Assembly: GCA_045118155.1 (NCBI GenBank)
Contig: JBGUXS010000001.1
Span: 1 to 19,577 of the forward strand
Reading direction: 5' to 3'
Length of the DNA: 19,577 nt
From: JBGUXS01 sp045118155
Lineage (GTDB): Bacteria; Pseudomonadota; Alphaproteobacteria; CAAHEQ01; UBA3637
Shown one piece after another: positions 7,878 to 13,914 of the stretch. The position numbers and the translations under genes are program-made. The stretch's first letter is position 1; every line of letters begins with the position of its first letter. The notes below the pieces were generated by a model, which saw only the letters and a program-made list of their open reading frames with translations, searched no databases and was not told the DNA's origin.

Positions 7878-7931
7878 GGGGATAACAAAACTTCTGCGGG
7901 CAATAAAAACTATCGGCCGCACATCTTCTTA

Positions 7932-7970
7932 TCCCTTTAAACAGAAAAATTTTTCCTCTGCTTAAAGGGA
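7932..7970 (-). promoter_or_regulatory. Long hairpin in the scaffold-capsid gap
   Basis: The outer arms TCCCTTTAA (7932-7940) and TTAAAGGGA (7962-7970) pair perfectly over 9 bp. Inner CAGA/TCTG arms (7942-7945 and 7957-7960) and an A-rich/T-rich run extend the hairpin. It is not followed by a clear U-tract in either direction. With the neighbouring hairpin at 7977-7996 it could act as a processing site or partial terminator between scaffold and capsid. Confidence 0.5.
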
Positions 7971-7976
7971 CAAGAA

Positions 7977-7996
7977 AGGGCGGAAAAATCCGCCCT
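7977..7996 (-). terminator. GC-rich hairpin right after the scaffold gene (weak terminator)
   Basis: A perfect 8-bp stem, AGGGCGGA (7977-7984) with TCCGCCCT (7989-7996), closes a 4-nt loop directly downstream of the scaffold stop codon. On the minus strand it is followed only by a short interrupted U-run (TTCTTG). It is therefore either a weak intrinsic terminator or a 3'-end protecting hairpin. Confidence 0.5.
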
Positions 7997-8000
7997 AAAA

Positions 8001-8798
8001 CTATCTTGCAATAAAAGGAAGTCCCCCTTTACGCCCCGCGGCTTGGCGCTGTTGTATAATCTGAAAACGCCGGGTTGCAGAAGTTCCTGGGGCATTATAT
8101 TCTTGGGCCAAAGTGATATCATCTGGCAGACTATCCAGAATATCCGATGTGCCTGGAATATCATCCCCCAAGCGATTGCCCATCAATAAAGTTCTAAAGC
8201 GATTAAATAACTTAATTCCTTTAGCTCCTTGGTTCATTAAATCACGAACCAATACTTTATCATCTTCATCCAATCCATTGAAATTATTATAAAACTTTAC
8301 ATTTTCTGAGATGATTTTTTCGGCCTCTTCCCCCAACTCTTGTTTTTGAGATTTTATCCATTCTTGATGTTGTTTTTGGACATCTTCTGGGGCCCTAGTA
8401 TCCAAAATACCCAAATCTTCCATCAAGGCATTAAAAGCATGTTTAATCGCCGCCGTTTGTTGCAACGTCATTCCATTATCAAACGCAAGCTTATCCAAAG
8501 ACGTACAAGCGGTTTTCATAAAATCAGCTGTTGTCTTATTTCTTTCTTCTGGTTCTTGAGCATAAAAGGGGGCATATTTTTCTTCTGGGGTATAGGCCTC
8601 ATGATATTTTTCTATACTTTCTGGGATAACCACCCCTTTGGAAAGTTTTTTACGCATATCCATAGCTTGTTTTTTATACGTTTCCACTTCGGTATTTTTT
8701 TCGGTAATATACGCTTGTAAACTTTCTTTATCGGAACTTGCTTCCAACAATCCTTCTTCACGGGTTTGGGTTAAAGTCGTTTCTTCATTTTGTGTCAT
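8001..8798 (-). CDS. Capsid scaffold protein
   Basis: The product is 265 aa from MTQNEE, supported by AAAGGAAAG upstream; a longer reading would run through the preceding gene. The protein is acidic and highly charged. Its N-terminal half is rich in E, K, T and Q with coiled-coil character (about residues 1-60), and its C-terminal part ends R-K-G-G-L-P-F-I-A-R. Sequence conservation among scaffolds is low, so the call rests mainly on position (between portal and capsid), size and composition. It overlaps the upstream Bbp19-like gene by 14 nt. It would guide procapsid assembly and then be removed. Two hairpins follow it before the capsid gene. Confidence 0.65.
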   Translation of the reverse strand: MTQNEETTLTQTREEGLLEASSDKESLQAYITEKNTEVETYKKQAMDMRKKLSKGVVIPESIEKYHEAYTPEEKYAPFYAQEPEERNKTTADFMKTACTSLDKLAFDNGMTLQQTAAIKHAFNALMEDLGILDTRAPEDVQKQHQEWIKSQKQELGEEAEKIISENVKFYNNFNGLDEDDKVLVRDLMNQGAKGIKLFNRFRTLLMGNRLGDDIPGTSDILDSLPDDITLAQEYNAPGTSATRRFQIIQQRQAAGRKGGLPFIAR

Positions 8799-9033
8799 TT
8801 TCTTTCCTTTCGTTTTCTTTATACACAAGGTGTTCAATGGACTTGACGGCATCCAATCGTCCCAAACGATAATAAACATGGTAAGGGTTATTCACATCCA
8901 CGACAGCCACATCAAATCGTTTTTTTAAATAAGCCAGCACTGCCTTTCCAACAGGGGTCAAAAAAATTTCCTGAAACATTTTTTGGCGCACCCCCGCATC
9001 TTTTTGCATTTGATGAACTAAATCAGCCGGCAT
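8785..9033 (-). CDS. Bbp19-like small phage protein
   Basis: The product is 82 aa, with a GGAGG ribosome site 6 nt before the ATG. Residues about 20-75 read F-x-E-I-F-L-T-P-V-G-K-A-V-L-A-Y-L then L-G-R-L-D-A-V-K-S-I-E-H-L. This is the helical pattern of the Bbp19-like family (T-P-x-G-x-x-V-L ... G-x-x-D-V-V-x-x-I), small proteins commonly encoded between portal and scaffold/capsid genes. It overlaps the portal gene by 11 nt and the scaffold gene by 14 nt, so the three are surely one translational unit. The biochemical role of the family is not well defined. Confidence 0.6.
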   Translation of the reverse strand: MPADLVHQMQKDAGVRQKMFQEIFLTPVGKAVLAYLKKRFDVAVVDVNNPYHVYYRLGRLDAVKSIEHLVYKENERKENDTK

Positions 9034-10525
9034 GAGATTCCTCCGCTAAACGCACGGCCAGTTCAGCTTCTTCTTGAATCATATTCTGAATCACTTCCGG
9101 CGTTCTAATAAAGCCCCCAGGCATTCCCATTTGGGCCATCAAATACGGGGCTAAGTGCGTCATATCTATCACTTTAGAGGCAAACTGTTTCCCTGGATCA
9201 AAGTTCATCAACGTTTGCAAAGCCGTTAACATCTGATTGATTTGCAGTTGCTTTTGTGTGTTATGGGGGAGTAGGCTCACTTTGATTTTATAACCAAATC
9301 CATTAAACAAGCGCACATCAATTTCATTAGATAGATATCCAAATTTTTGTAAAATTTCTGCCATCCGCCGAATCATAGGATACAGAAATTCATGAATCAG
9401 CCGACCAAAAGCGGTTGTCATATTCGCTTGCAAATCATTCATCCGGGCATTAATTTCCGTTGCCGTCATTTCCCGGCTAGGGTCGTTAGGAATTGTCGTA
9501 TCAAACATATTCTTTTTGATTTCCATTTCTAACCGTTCCATTTGATAATTTTGCAATGCTGGACTTTGATTCACCCCCAATTGAGTAATAGTTGGGTTAT
9601 TGGTGGCGGTAGATGGCACAGGATTAATCGCCCCGGGTTCAAACACAAATTCATCCACATCGTAATCGCCATCTTGGGAAGCACAAAACACGGGGATAGT
9701 AAAGGCCAAAGCCCTTAAGGAATATTCCGTAATTTTATTCAAAGTTTGGACATCATGAACCACCTTAAGCCCGGCCCCACGCCCATAGATTTCCCCGGCA
9801 CATTTGCTCCAACGCACAATGATAAAAGGATTGGTTTGATAGGTGCGCTTGACAAGAATTTTCTTTTCTTGCAAATCTATCACATTATAGAACCAAATAT
9901 TTTCTTGATAATCATAATAGGTACACTCTAATAACTCCCGTTCTTTTTCTTCGGCCCGTATTTTTTCTGGCACGACCGCATCCCGCCAAGTGACGGGGAT
10001 AAGCTCTGGCGACATTTTTAAAGTTCTAAAAACTTCGGCCACTTCCGAAAACGCCCCTTCTGAAAAGGAAAATTGGCTCATTGGCACCACCGAAAAACGC
10101 AGCGGATTTTCTAGCGTTCCTTCTGTAATTAACAAACACGCCGTACCAGCAATCAAGTCATAATAAAATTCGCTTAAAACCGTATCACAATTAGAAGTGT
10201 CTTTATATACATTTAACAAGCTAGCCACATCACTTAAGGCCTGATTGACTTCGGTCAAATCCGTTCCCATTTTTTTAAACGTATAGCCGGCTTCCAAACT
10301 AATCCAATCTGTGGCAATGGGGGTTAGCAGAGCCTGCAATTTTTGTACAAACCGGTCGGCCACCTGTTCCCCCAGGGAAGAATAAATTTCTATCCCCTGT
10401 TTATCCCCTTGTTCATAACGCAAGGGCATCATATATTCATAAACGGGGCGGTAAATTCCTTCCCATTTATGTTTTAGCGTTAAGCTTTTTTGATAATTTT
10501 TTAAAAGCGTGTCAATAGATTTCAT
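9023..10525 (-). CDS. Portal / head-tail connector protein
   Basis: The product is 500 aa from MKSIDTL, chosen because AAGGAGG lies just upstream; the in-frame upstream ATG would read through that ribosome site. The length matches T7 gp8-type connectors (about 535 aa). Diagnostic parts are the N-terminal W-E-x-I-Y-R-P-V-Y-E-Y-M-M-P, D-R-F-V-Q-K-L-Q-A-L-L-T-P, and near residues 350-390 S-R-E-M-T-A-T-E-I followed by G-R-L-I-H-E-F-L-Y-P-M-I. That last stretch is the classic connector-family (Head-tail_con) signature. Twelve copies would form the DNA entry channel at one capsid vertex. Its 5' end is back-to-back with a plus-strand lipoprotein gene. Confidence 0.9.
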   Translation of the reverse strand: MKSIDTLLKNYQKSLTLKHKWEGIYRPVYEYMMPLRYEQGDKQGIEIYSSLGEQVADRFVQKLQALLTPIATDWISLEAGYTFKKMGTDLTEVNQALSDVASLLNVYKDTSNCDTVLSEFYYDLIAGTACLLITEGTLENPLRFSVVPMSQFSFSEGAFSEVAEVFRTLKMSPELIPVTWRDAVVPEKIRAEEKERELLECTYYDYQENIWFYNVIDLQEKKILVKRTYQTNPFIIVRWSKCAGEIYGRGAGLKVVHDVQTLNKITEYSLRALAFTIPVFCASQDGDYDVDEFVFEPGAINPVPSTATNNPTITQLGVNQSPALQNYQMERLEMEIKKNMFDTTIPNDPSREMTATEINARMNDLQANMTTAFGRLIHEFLYPMIRRMAEILQKFGYLSNEIDVRLFNGFGYKIKVSLLPHNTQKQLQINQMLTALQTLMNFDPGKQFASKVIDMTHLAPYLMAQMGMPGGFIRTPEVIQNMIQEEAELAVRLAEESHAG

Positions 10526-10542
10526 TTTTCCTCCTTCCTTTC

Positions 10543-10571
10543 TTGACATCTTTTACCTAAACCACTATGAT
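10543..10571 (+). promoter_or_regulatory. Sigma70-type promoter for lipoprotein gene 1 (leaderless layout)
   Basis: A consensus -35 TTGACA (10543-10548) is separated by 17 nt from TATGAT (10566-10571). The -10 box ends 7 nt before the ATG at 10579, so transcription should begin at or next to the start codon. The promoter overlaps the region just upstream of the divergent portal gene. This is the best promoter match in the window. Confidence 0.75.
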
Positions 10572-10578
10572 GGGCGGT

Positions 10579-11346
10579 ATGAAAAAGCTGTTCCTCTTTT
10601 TATTTTTGATCTCATGCACGCAGACCCAATTTAAAAATCCCGTTTTTAACGGCACTTTTATCGTGCATGATCCCCACATGGACTTTTTTGTACGTCTAAC
10701 CCCAGAGGCCTTTATTCATAAAGACTTTTCATATAAAGAGACCGTTCCTGTTCAACTTGTTTCTGATACCGGCAACAGCATCACTTTAAAGCTAAAAGAC
10801 GCCTATATGACCCTCAATATTGTAGATACAACCTCAGACCATTGTGGGGTTCAAGCTTTTATCTCTAACGGTATTGCTTCCAGAGTGCATGAGTTAACAG
10901 CCTCTATCCCCTGTAAAGAAGATACCCCTTTACCCCGGCGGCGTCCCAAGTTTTTCTTCAAAGATGCCCCTATCGCCGATCATCCTGTTAATCCCGTGTT
11001 TAGAAACAAAAGTCTTGTCGGATTTAACGAGCTATCAGATGGTCACACATCCGACTTTGGGCCATTTCCTTCTTTTCTAAGCAAAAGCCGAAATAACCTT
11101 GTCATGGAAAATTATTTTAGGAAGTTATGCCATATTATTGATAACACAAAAAAGACACTTGTTCTTGAATGTATGGGGGATCCCGCTAATATTGTATCGG
11201 TGAATTGGCCCCGTCTATATCGTCCTAAAATAGATTATAAGTGGCATGCCATTGCACTGGAAGAACTTGATTTAAAACGCCCCGATGTCCCTTTTTGGGA
11301 ACCTTTGGAACAATCAATATATCTTCTTCCTAAACAAAATCCATAA
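10579..11346 (+). CDS. Phage-encoded lipoprotein 1 (two-part member of a four-gene family)
   Basis: The product is 255 aa. The start is ATG-AAA-AAG, by alignment with its paralogs; two upstream in-frame ATGs fall within or next to the -10 box. A very short signal sequence, M-K-K-L then F/L repeats, ends in the lipobox L-I-S-C with the lipidated Cys at 13. The +2 residue is Thr, so outer-membrane sorting is expected by the E. coli rule. Immediately after comes the family motif F-K-N-P-V-F-N. Four further cysteines (in H-C-G-V, I-P-C-K, L-C-H-I and L-E-C-M) suit two disulfides. It is on the strand opposite the structural genes, with its own promoter. It ends 7 nt from the end of the convergent gene, with no clear terminator. 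Function unknown. Confidence 0.8.
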   Translation: MKKLFLFLFLISCTQTQFKNPVFNGTFIVHDPHMDFFVRLTPEAFIHKDFSYKETVPVQLVSDTGNSITLKLKDAYMTLNIVDTTSDHCGVQAFISNGIASRVHELTASIPCKEDTPLPRRRPKFFFKDAPIADHPVNPVFRNKSLVGFNELSDGHTSDFGPFPSFLSKSRNNLVMENYFRKLCHIIDNTKKTLVLECMGDPANIVSVNWPRLYRPKIDYKWHAIALEELDLKRPDVPFWEPLEQSIYLLPKQNP

Positions 11347-11353
11347 AATGTCC

Positions 11354-12139
11354 TTATTTCCCCTTTATTTCTAACCTTTTTGAATATTCTTTTTTCGCCT
11401 GTTCTATTTTACCTTTTGTCCAATTATTTTTATTAGTTGCTTTTGGCACTTCATATTGATCAGACATCACATCAAAATTCATATCTAAAACACCCCCAGC
11501 AAAAAGTGTCCACTGCCCTTTTTCCCTGCTGACTTTAAAATTGCCGGGACCACAGTTATATTTTTTATCTATAAGCACTTCTTGCAAACTGGGGGGCACA
11601 TCGTATAAAAACACCCCATATTTTTTTAAATCATTTTTTAAAGACCTTAAAAAGACCCGCCAATTGTTTTTAAAGGTTTCTTCAACACTGTTGGGATCAA
11701 CAAAAAGTTTCCAAGTAGGGGGGACTTTAGTTTCTGTTCCCCCAAAAAAATGATAAATACGTTCTTGAAAAAAGGGCTTTTGCTCTTTGGCCTCTACATT
11801 AAAGTCATTATATTCATTAAAAAATTCTGTCCTTAACCTTTGCGGGGGATATTGCTTTAAAAACTCAAAAACCGACGCTTCTGCCCGCCCCGTTTCATTT
11901 TCTGCAACAAGGGACAAGCTTTGGGCGGCCTCGGTCAGGGAAGTTTCCCCTTCCTGATGAATCAACGTCCCCTTGGGACCCGTTAAATGCTCATTGGTAT
12001 CAAAATACAGCATATCATCTTCTTTATATCCTTCCGTTTTCTTAAATTCCGGCCTCATTGCTTCCAGTAATTCCGCATCTAATTCCTCTTCCGTATAACT
12101 TGCTTGTTGATAATAATATTGCAAACGTTTTTCCGGCAT
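11354..12139 (-). CDS. Hypothetical late protein, 261 aa, between lipoprotein genes
   Basis: The start is firmly supported by AAAGGAGG 5 nt before the ATG. The protein is hydrophilic, with an acidic N-terminal region (E-E-E-L-D-A-E-L-L-E around 17-26), aromatic-rich middle parts and a basic C-terminus rich in K and N. No membrane span, signal peptide or known motif is visible. Minus-strand position and a strong ribosome site like those of the virion genes suggest a late, perhaps virion-associated or ejection-related product. It is isolated between two plus-strand lipoprotein insertions, so it could instead be cargo that travelled with them. The 5' end faces lipoprotein gene 2 across 51 nt. 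Confidence 0.65.
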   Translation of the reverse strand: MPEKRLQYYYQQASYTEEELDAELLEAMRPEFKKTEGYKEDDMLYFDTNEHLTGPKGTLIHQEGETSLTEAAQSLSLVAENETGRAEASVFEFLKQYPPQRLRTEFFNEYNDFNVEAKEQKPFFQERIYHFFGGTETKVPPTWKLFVDPNSVEETFKNNWRVFLRSLKNDLKKYGVFLYDVPPSLQEVLIDKKYNCGPGNFKVSREKGQWTLFAGGVLDMNFDVMSDQYEVPKATNKNNWTKGKIEQAKKEYSKRLEIKGK

Positions 12140-12143
12140 ATGT

Positions 12144-12186
12144 CCTCCTTTTTTTATTGCATTTTTTTAAAAAAATAGAAGAATGG
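12144..12186 (+). repeat. Upstream repeat, copy 1 (before lipoprotein 2)
   Basis: This 43-nt stretch recurs at 13450-13492 with about three mismatches. It contains CCTCC, a T-run, TTGCAT, an A/T palindrome and a TAGAAGAAT block. In this copy the CCTCC is the antisense of the divergent gene's Shine-Dalgarno. The repeat carries the promoter-like elements of lipoprotein 2, so promoter and gene start were duplicated together. Confidence 0.7.
12157..12184 (+). promoter_or_regulatory. Candidate promoter for lipoprotein genes 2-3 (leaderless layout)
   Basis: TTGCAT (12157-12162), a 16-nt spacer made largely of a T7-A7 palindrome, and AAGAAT (12179-12184) end 6 nt before the ATG at 12191. The -10 match is modest; TAGAAG at 12176-12181 is an alternative. 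The layout copies that of lipoprotein 1. Confidence 0.45.
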
Positions 12187-12190
12187 GGGT

Positions 12191-12943
12191 ATGAAAAAGC
12201 TGTTCCTCTTTTTATTCCTAATCTCATGCACCCCCACTCGGTTTAAAAATCCCGTTTTTAATGAACCTTTGACCTTAATAAGGGCTAAAGAAGATTACCT
12301 CTATACCCTATCCCCGCAAACGGTTGATAACTTCCATATATCTTCAATATTTGATGGCAAAATTAATTTTATGGAAGCCGGCGATAGTTATGTAAGTTAC
12401 AACCAAGAAAATCAATCAAAACTTACCTTTCGTATTGTGGGCAGCACCGATACCCAATGTTTAATTCAGGCCATTGTGGAAAACACAGGATTCCTACACA
12501 CTTATGATTTAACCGCCCCTATTCCCTGTCCCCATGCAAAATTTTTCCCCAAACAAGAACAAAGGTGGTTTTACAAACGGGCATCCGGCCCCATAAACCC
12601 CGACTTTTTTACCCCTGTCGCGCTACTTTTTGGGGACAAAGAAAGACAACCCTTTTTCACACAAGAAGGGGACCTTTATCGCATGGCCATGGAGTTTGAC
12701 TTTTATCCTGATATCTGTCAATTAATTTACAATACCCCTCAAGAGGTGTTATTTGAATGTGCCCCTTATCCCCATGATCACATTCACTTTTACCCTCTTA
12801 AGAACTTTTTTGTTCGCTATAAAACAGATGGTTACCTTTTTGAGGGCACAGCTTTTGAGTTTGATGGACATGTCTTTAGCGATAAAAACTATTACCCGTC
12901 AGATGAATATCGTCAACGTTACTGGAAGGAACATCGTCAATGA
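12191..12943 (+). CDS. Phage-encoded lipoprotein 2 (two-part family member)
   Basis: The product is 250 aa. The start is certain because the ATG 7 nt upstream is out of frame and stops within three codons. The signal sequence is almost identical to that of lipoprotein 1, and the lipobox L-I-S-C puts the lipidated Cys at 13, followed by the family motif F-K-N-P-V-F-N. Four mature cysteines (Q-C-L-I, I-P-C-P, I-C-Q-L and F-E-C-A) align with those of lipoprotein 1, and both share a C-terminal extension of about 110 residues ending in an aromatic-rich part. The stop overlaps the next start (ATGA), so lipoprotein 3 is co-translated. Such lipoproteins on the strand opposite the late genes resemble phage 'moron' envelope proteins such as lambda Bor. 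Confidence 0.8.
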   Translation: MKKLFLFLFLISCTPTRFKNPVFNEPLTLIRAKEDYLYTLSPQTVDNFHISSIFDGKINFMEAGDSYVSYNQENQSKLTFRIVGSTDTQCLIQAIVENTGFLHTYDLTAPIPCPHAKFFPKQEQRWFYKRASGPINPDFFTPVALLFGDKERQPFFTQEGDLYRMAMEFDFYPDICQLIYNTPQEVLFECAPYPHDHIHFYPLKNFFVRYKTDGYLFEGTAFEFDGHVFSDKNYYPSDEYRQRYWKEHRQ

Positions 12944-13431
12944 CCCTTTTTCAAAGCTTAAAAACATCTTTGACCTTGGGGGTGCTTTTGGGGCTAACTG
13001 CCTGTGCGTCCTCTTTTAAAAATCCGACCTTTAATGCTAAGATGACCTCTTTTTATACCAAAGGGGGGGCATTTAAGATTAATAAAGACACCCCCCTTGA
13101 TATTTCACACCTTTCTTTTGAACCGGAATACACACCCAATGCTTTATGCCTGAAAGCAAAAGCATGCAAAAAATCCCAAAAGATTTTAAAATTTTCACCC
13201 ACAAGTCCCTGCACCTTAAAAGAAGAAGCTTATGACCGCTTAACTTACACTTGCGGACAAGACACACTGATTTTACATGACATGGGGGTGGAAGCTTCCG
13301 GTCATTGCGGGGTATTGTTTGTTTATAACCCAAATAAAGATATCCACTTTTCGTATGCCTTTAGCGCGGCAAAAAAATGCAGTCCACCGGTAGAATTTTC
13401 CGATACCGGCTATTGGAAGATTCCCTACTAA
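12940..13431 (+). CDS. Phage-encoded lipoprotein 3 (short family member)
   Basis: The product is 163 aa with a longer signal sequence than its paralogs: basic start, then L/G-rich, lipobox L-T-A-C with Cys 22 and +2 Ala. The family motif F-K-N-P-T-F-N follows. The mature part includes P-L-D-I-S-H-L-S-F-E-P, E-A-Y-D-R-L-T-Y-T-C-G, H-C-G-V-L-F-V-Y and a C-terminal T-G-Y-W-K-I-P, nearly the same as lipoprotein 4. It has an insertion with extra Cys/Lys residues (about residues 66-92) that lipoprotein 4 lacks. Unlike the other three, it has a normal Shine-Dalgarno (GGAAGGA, about 8 nt before the ATG), as expected for a second gene in an operon. Confidence 0.8.
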   Translation: MTLFQSLKTSLTLGVLLGLTACASSFKNPTFNAKMTSFYTKGGAFKINKDTPLDISHLSFEPEYTPNALCLKAKACKKSQKILKFSPTSPCTLKEEAYDRLTYTCGQDTLILHDMGVEASGHCGVLFVYNPNKDIHFSYAFSAAKKCSPPVEFSDTGYWKIPY

Positions 13432-13449
13432 TTCAAAATAAATTCTTTC

Positions 13450-13492
13450 CCTCCTTTTTTTATTGCGTTTTTATAAAAAAATAGAATAATGG
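13450..13492 (+). repeat. Upstream repeat, copy 2 (before lipoprotein 4)
   Basis: This is the second copy of the 43-nt element at 12144-12186. The CCTCC block is retained although no divergent gene starts here, so it looks like a fossil Shine-Dalgarno carried along when the lipoprotein gene start was duplicated. Confidence 0.7.
13463..13490 (+). promoter_or_regulatory. Candidate promoter for lipoprotein gene 4 (leaderless layout)
   Basis: TTGCGT (13463-13468), a 16-nt A/T-rich spacer, and AATAAT (13485-13490) end 7 nt before the ATG at 13498. TAGAAT at 13482-13487 is an overlapping alternative -10 but is too close to this -35. Gene 4 may also receive read-through from lipoproteins 2-3. Confidence 0.5.
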
Positions 13493-13497
13493 AAGGC

Positions 13498-13914
13498 ATG
13501 AAAAAGCTGTTCCTTTGTTTGTTTTTGGCATCTTGCACACAGGCCCGTTTTCAAAATCCGACCTTTAATGCCCCGATTACTTCTTTTTTCTTAACAAAAG
13601 AAAGACCTTTTAGGGTGTATAAAGACAAACCCCTGGATATTTCACAAATCACTTTTGAACCCAATCCTATTCCCAACGGCTTGTGCACTTTTGATGAAGA
13701 AGCCTATGACCACCTCACTTATACTTGTGGATACCGGGATACACTCATTGTGCGGGATATGGGCCTTGATGTTTCTGGCAAATGCGGGGTCTTGTTTGTC
13801 TATACCCCCGACACAAATCTTCGTTTTTCATACGCCTTAAGTTCGGCCCGAAAATGCAACCCCCCGGTAAAGTTTTCCGAAACCGGTTATTGGAAAATTC
13901 CTCATTTACCTTGA
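13498..13914 (+). CDS. Phage-encoded lipoprotein 4 (short family member)
   Basis: The product is 138 aa, starting at M-K-K-L-F-L by alignment with paralogs; an in-frame ATG 9 nt upstream overlaps the -10 element. The lipobox is L-A-S-C with the lipidated Cys at 13 and +2 Thr, followed by F-Q-N-P-T-F-N. Four mature cysteines lie in G-L-C-T, Y-T-C-G, K-C-G-V and R-K-C-N. It is closely related to lipoprotein 3 over the whole mature part and lacks the C-terminal extension of lipoproteins 1 and 2. Its 3' end overlaps the 3' end of the convergent ejection-protein gene by 13 nt, so the insertion abuts that gene without a spacer. Confidence 0.8.
   Translation: MKKLFLCLFLASCTQARFQNPTFNAPITSFFLTKERPFRVYKDKPLDISQITFEPNPIPNGLCTFDEEAYDHLTYTCGYRDTLIVRDMGLDVSGKCGVLFVYTPDTNLRFSYALSSARKCNPPVKFSETGYWKIPHLP

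Noticed and set aside
7878..7931. Possible sigma70 promoter for the capsid gene on the minus strand
   Set aside because: Only weak TTGCCC-like and TTATCC-like boxes are present; not enough to call.
8340..8928. Overlapping plus-strand open frames (126 and 96 aa) with many hydrophobic residues, opposite the scaffold and Bbp19-like genes
   Set aside because: They are antisense to well-supported minus-strand genes, lack ribosome sites, and their hydrophobicity is the expected mirror of charged codons.
10523..10549. A longer portal protein starting 24 nt upstream
   Set aside because: The extra eight codons read through the AAGGAGG ribosome site, which clearly serves the internal ATG.
12753..13019. 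Plus-strand 88-aa open frame spanning the lipoprotein 2-3 junction
   Set aside because: It overlaps both lipoprotein genes in another frame and has no start signals; it is a shadow.
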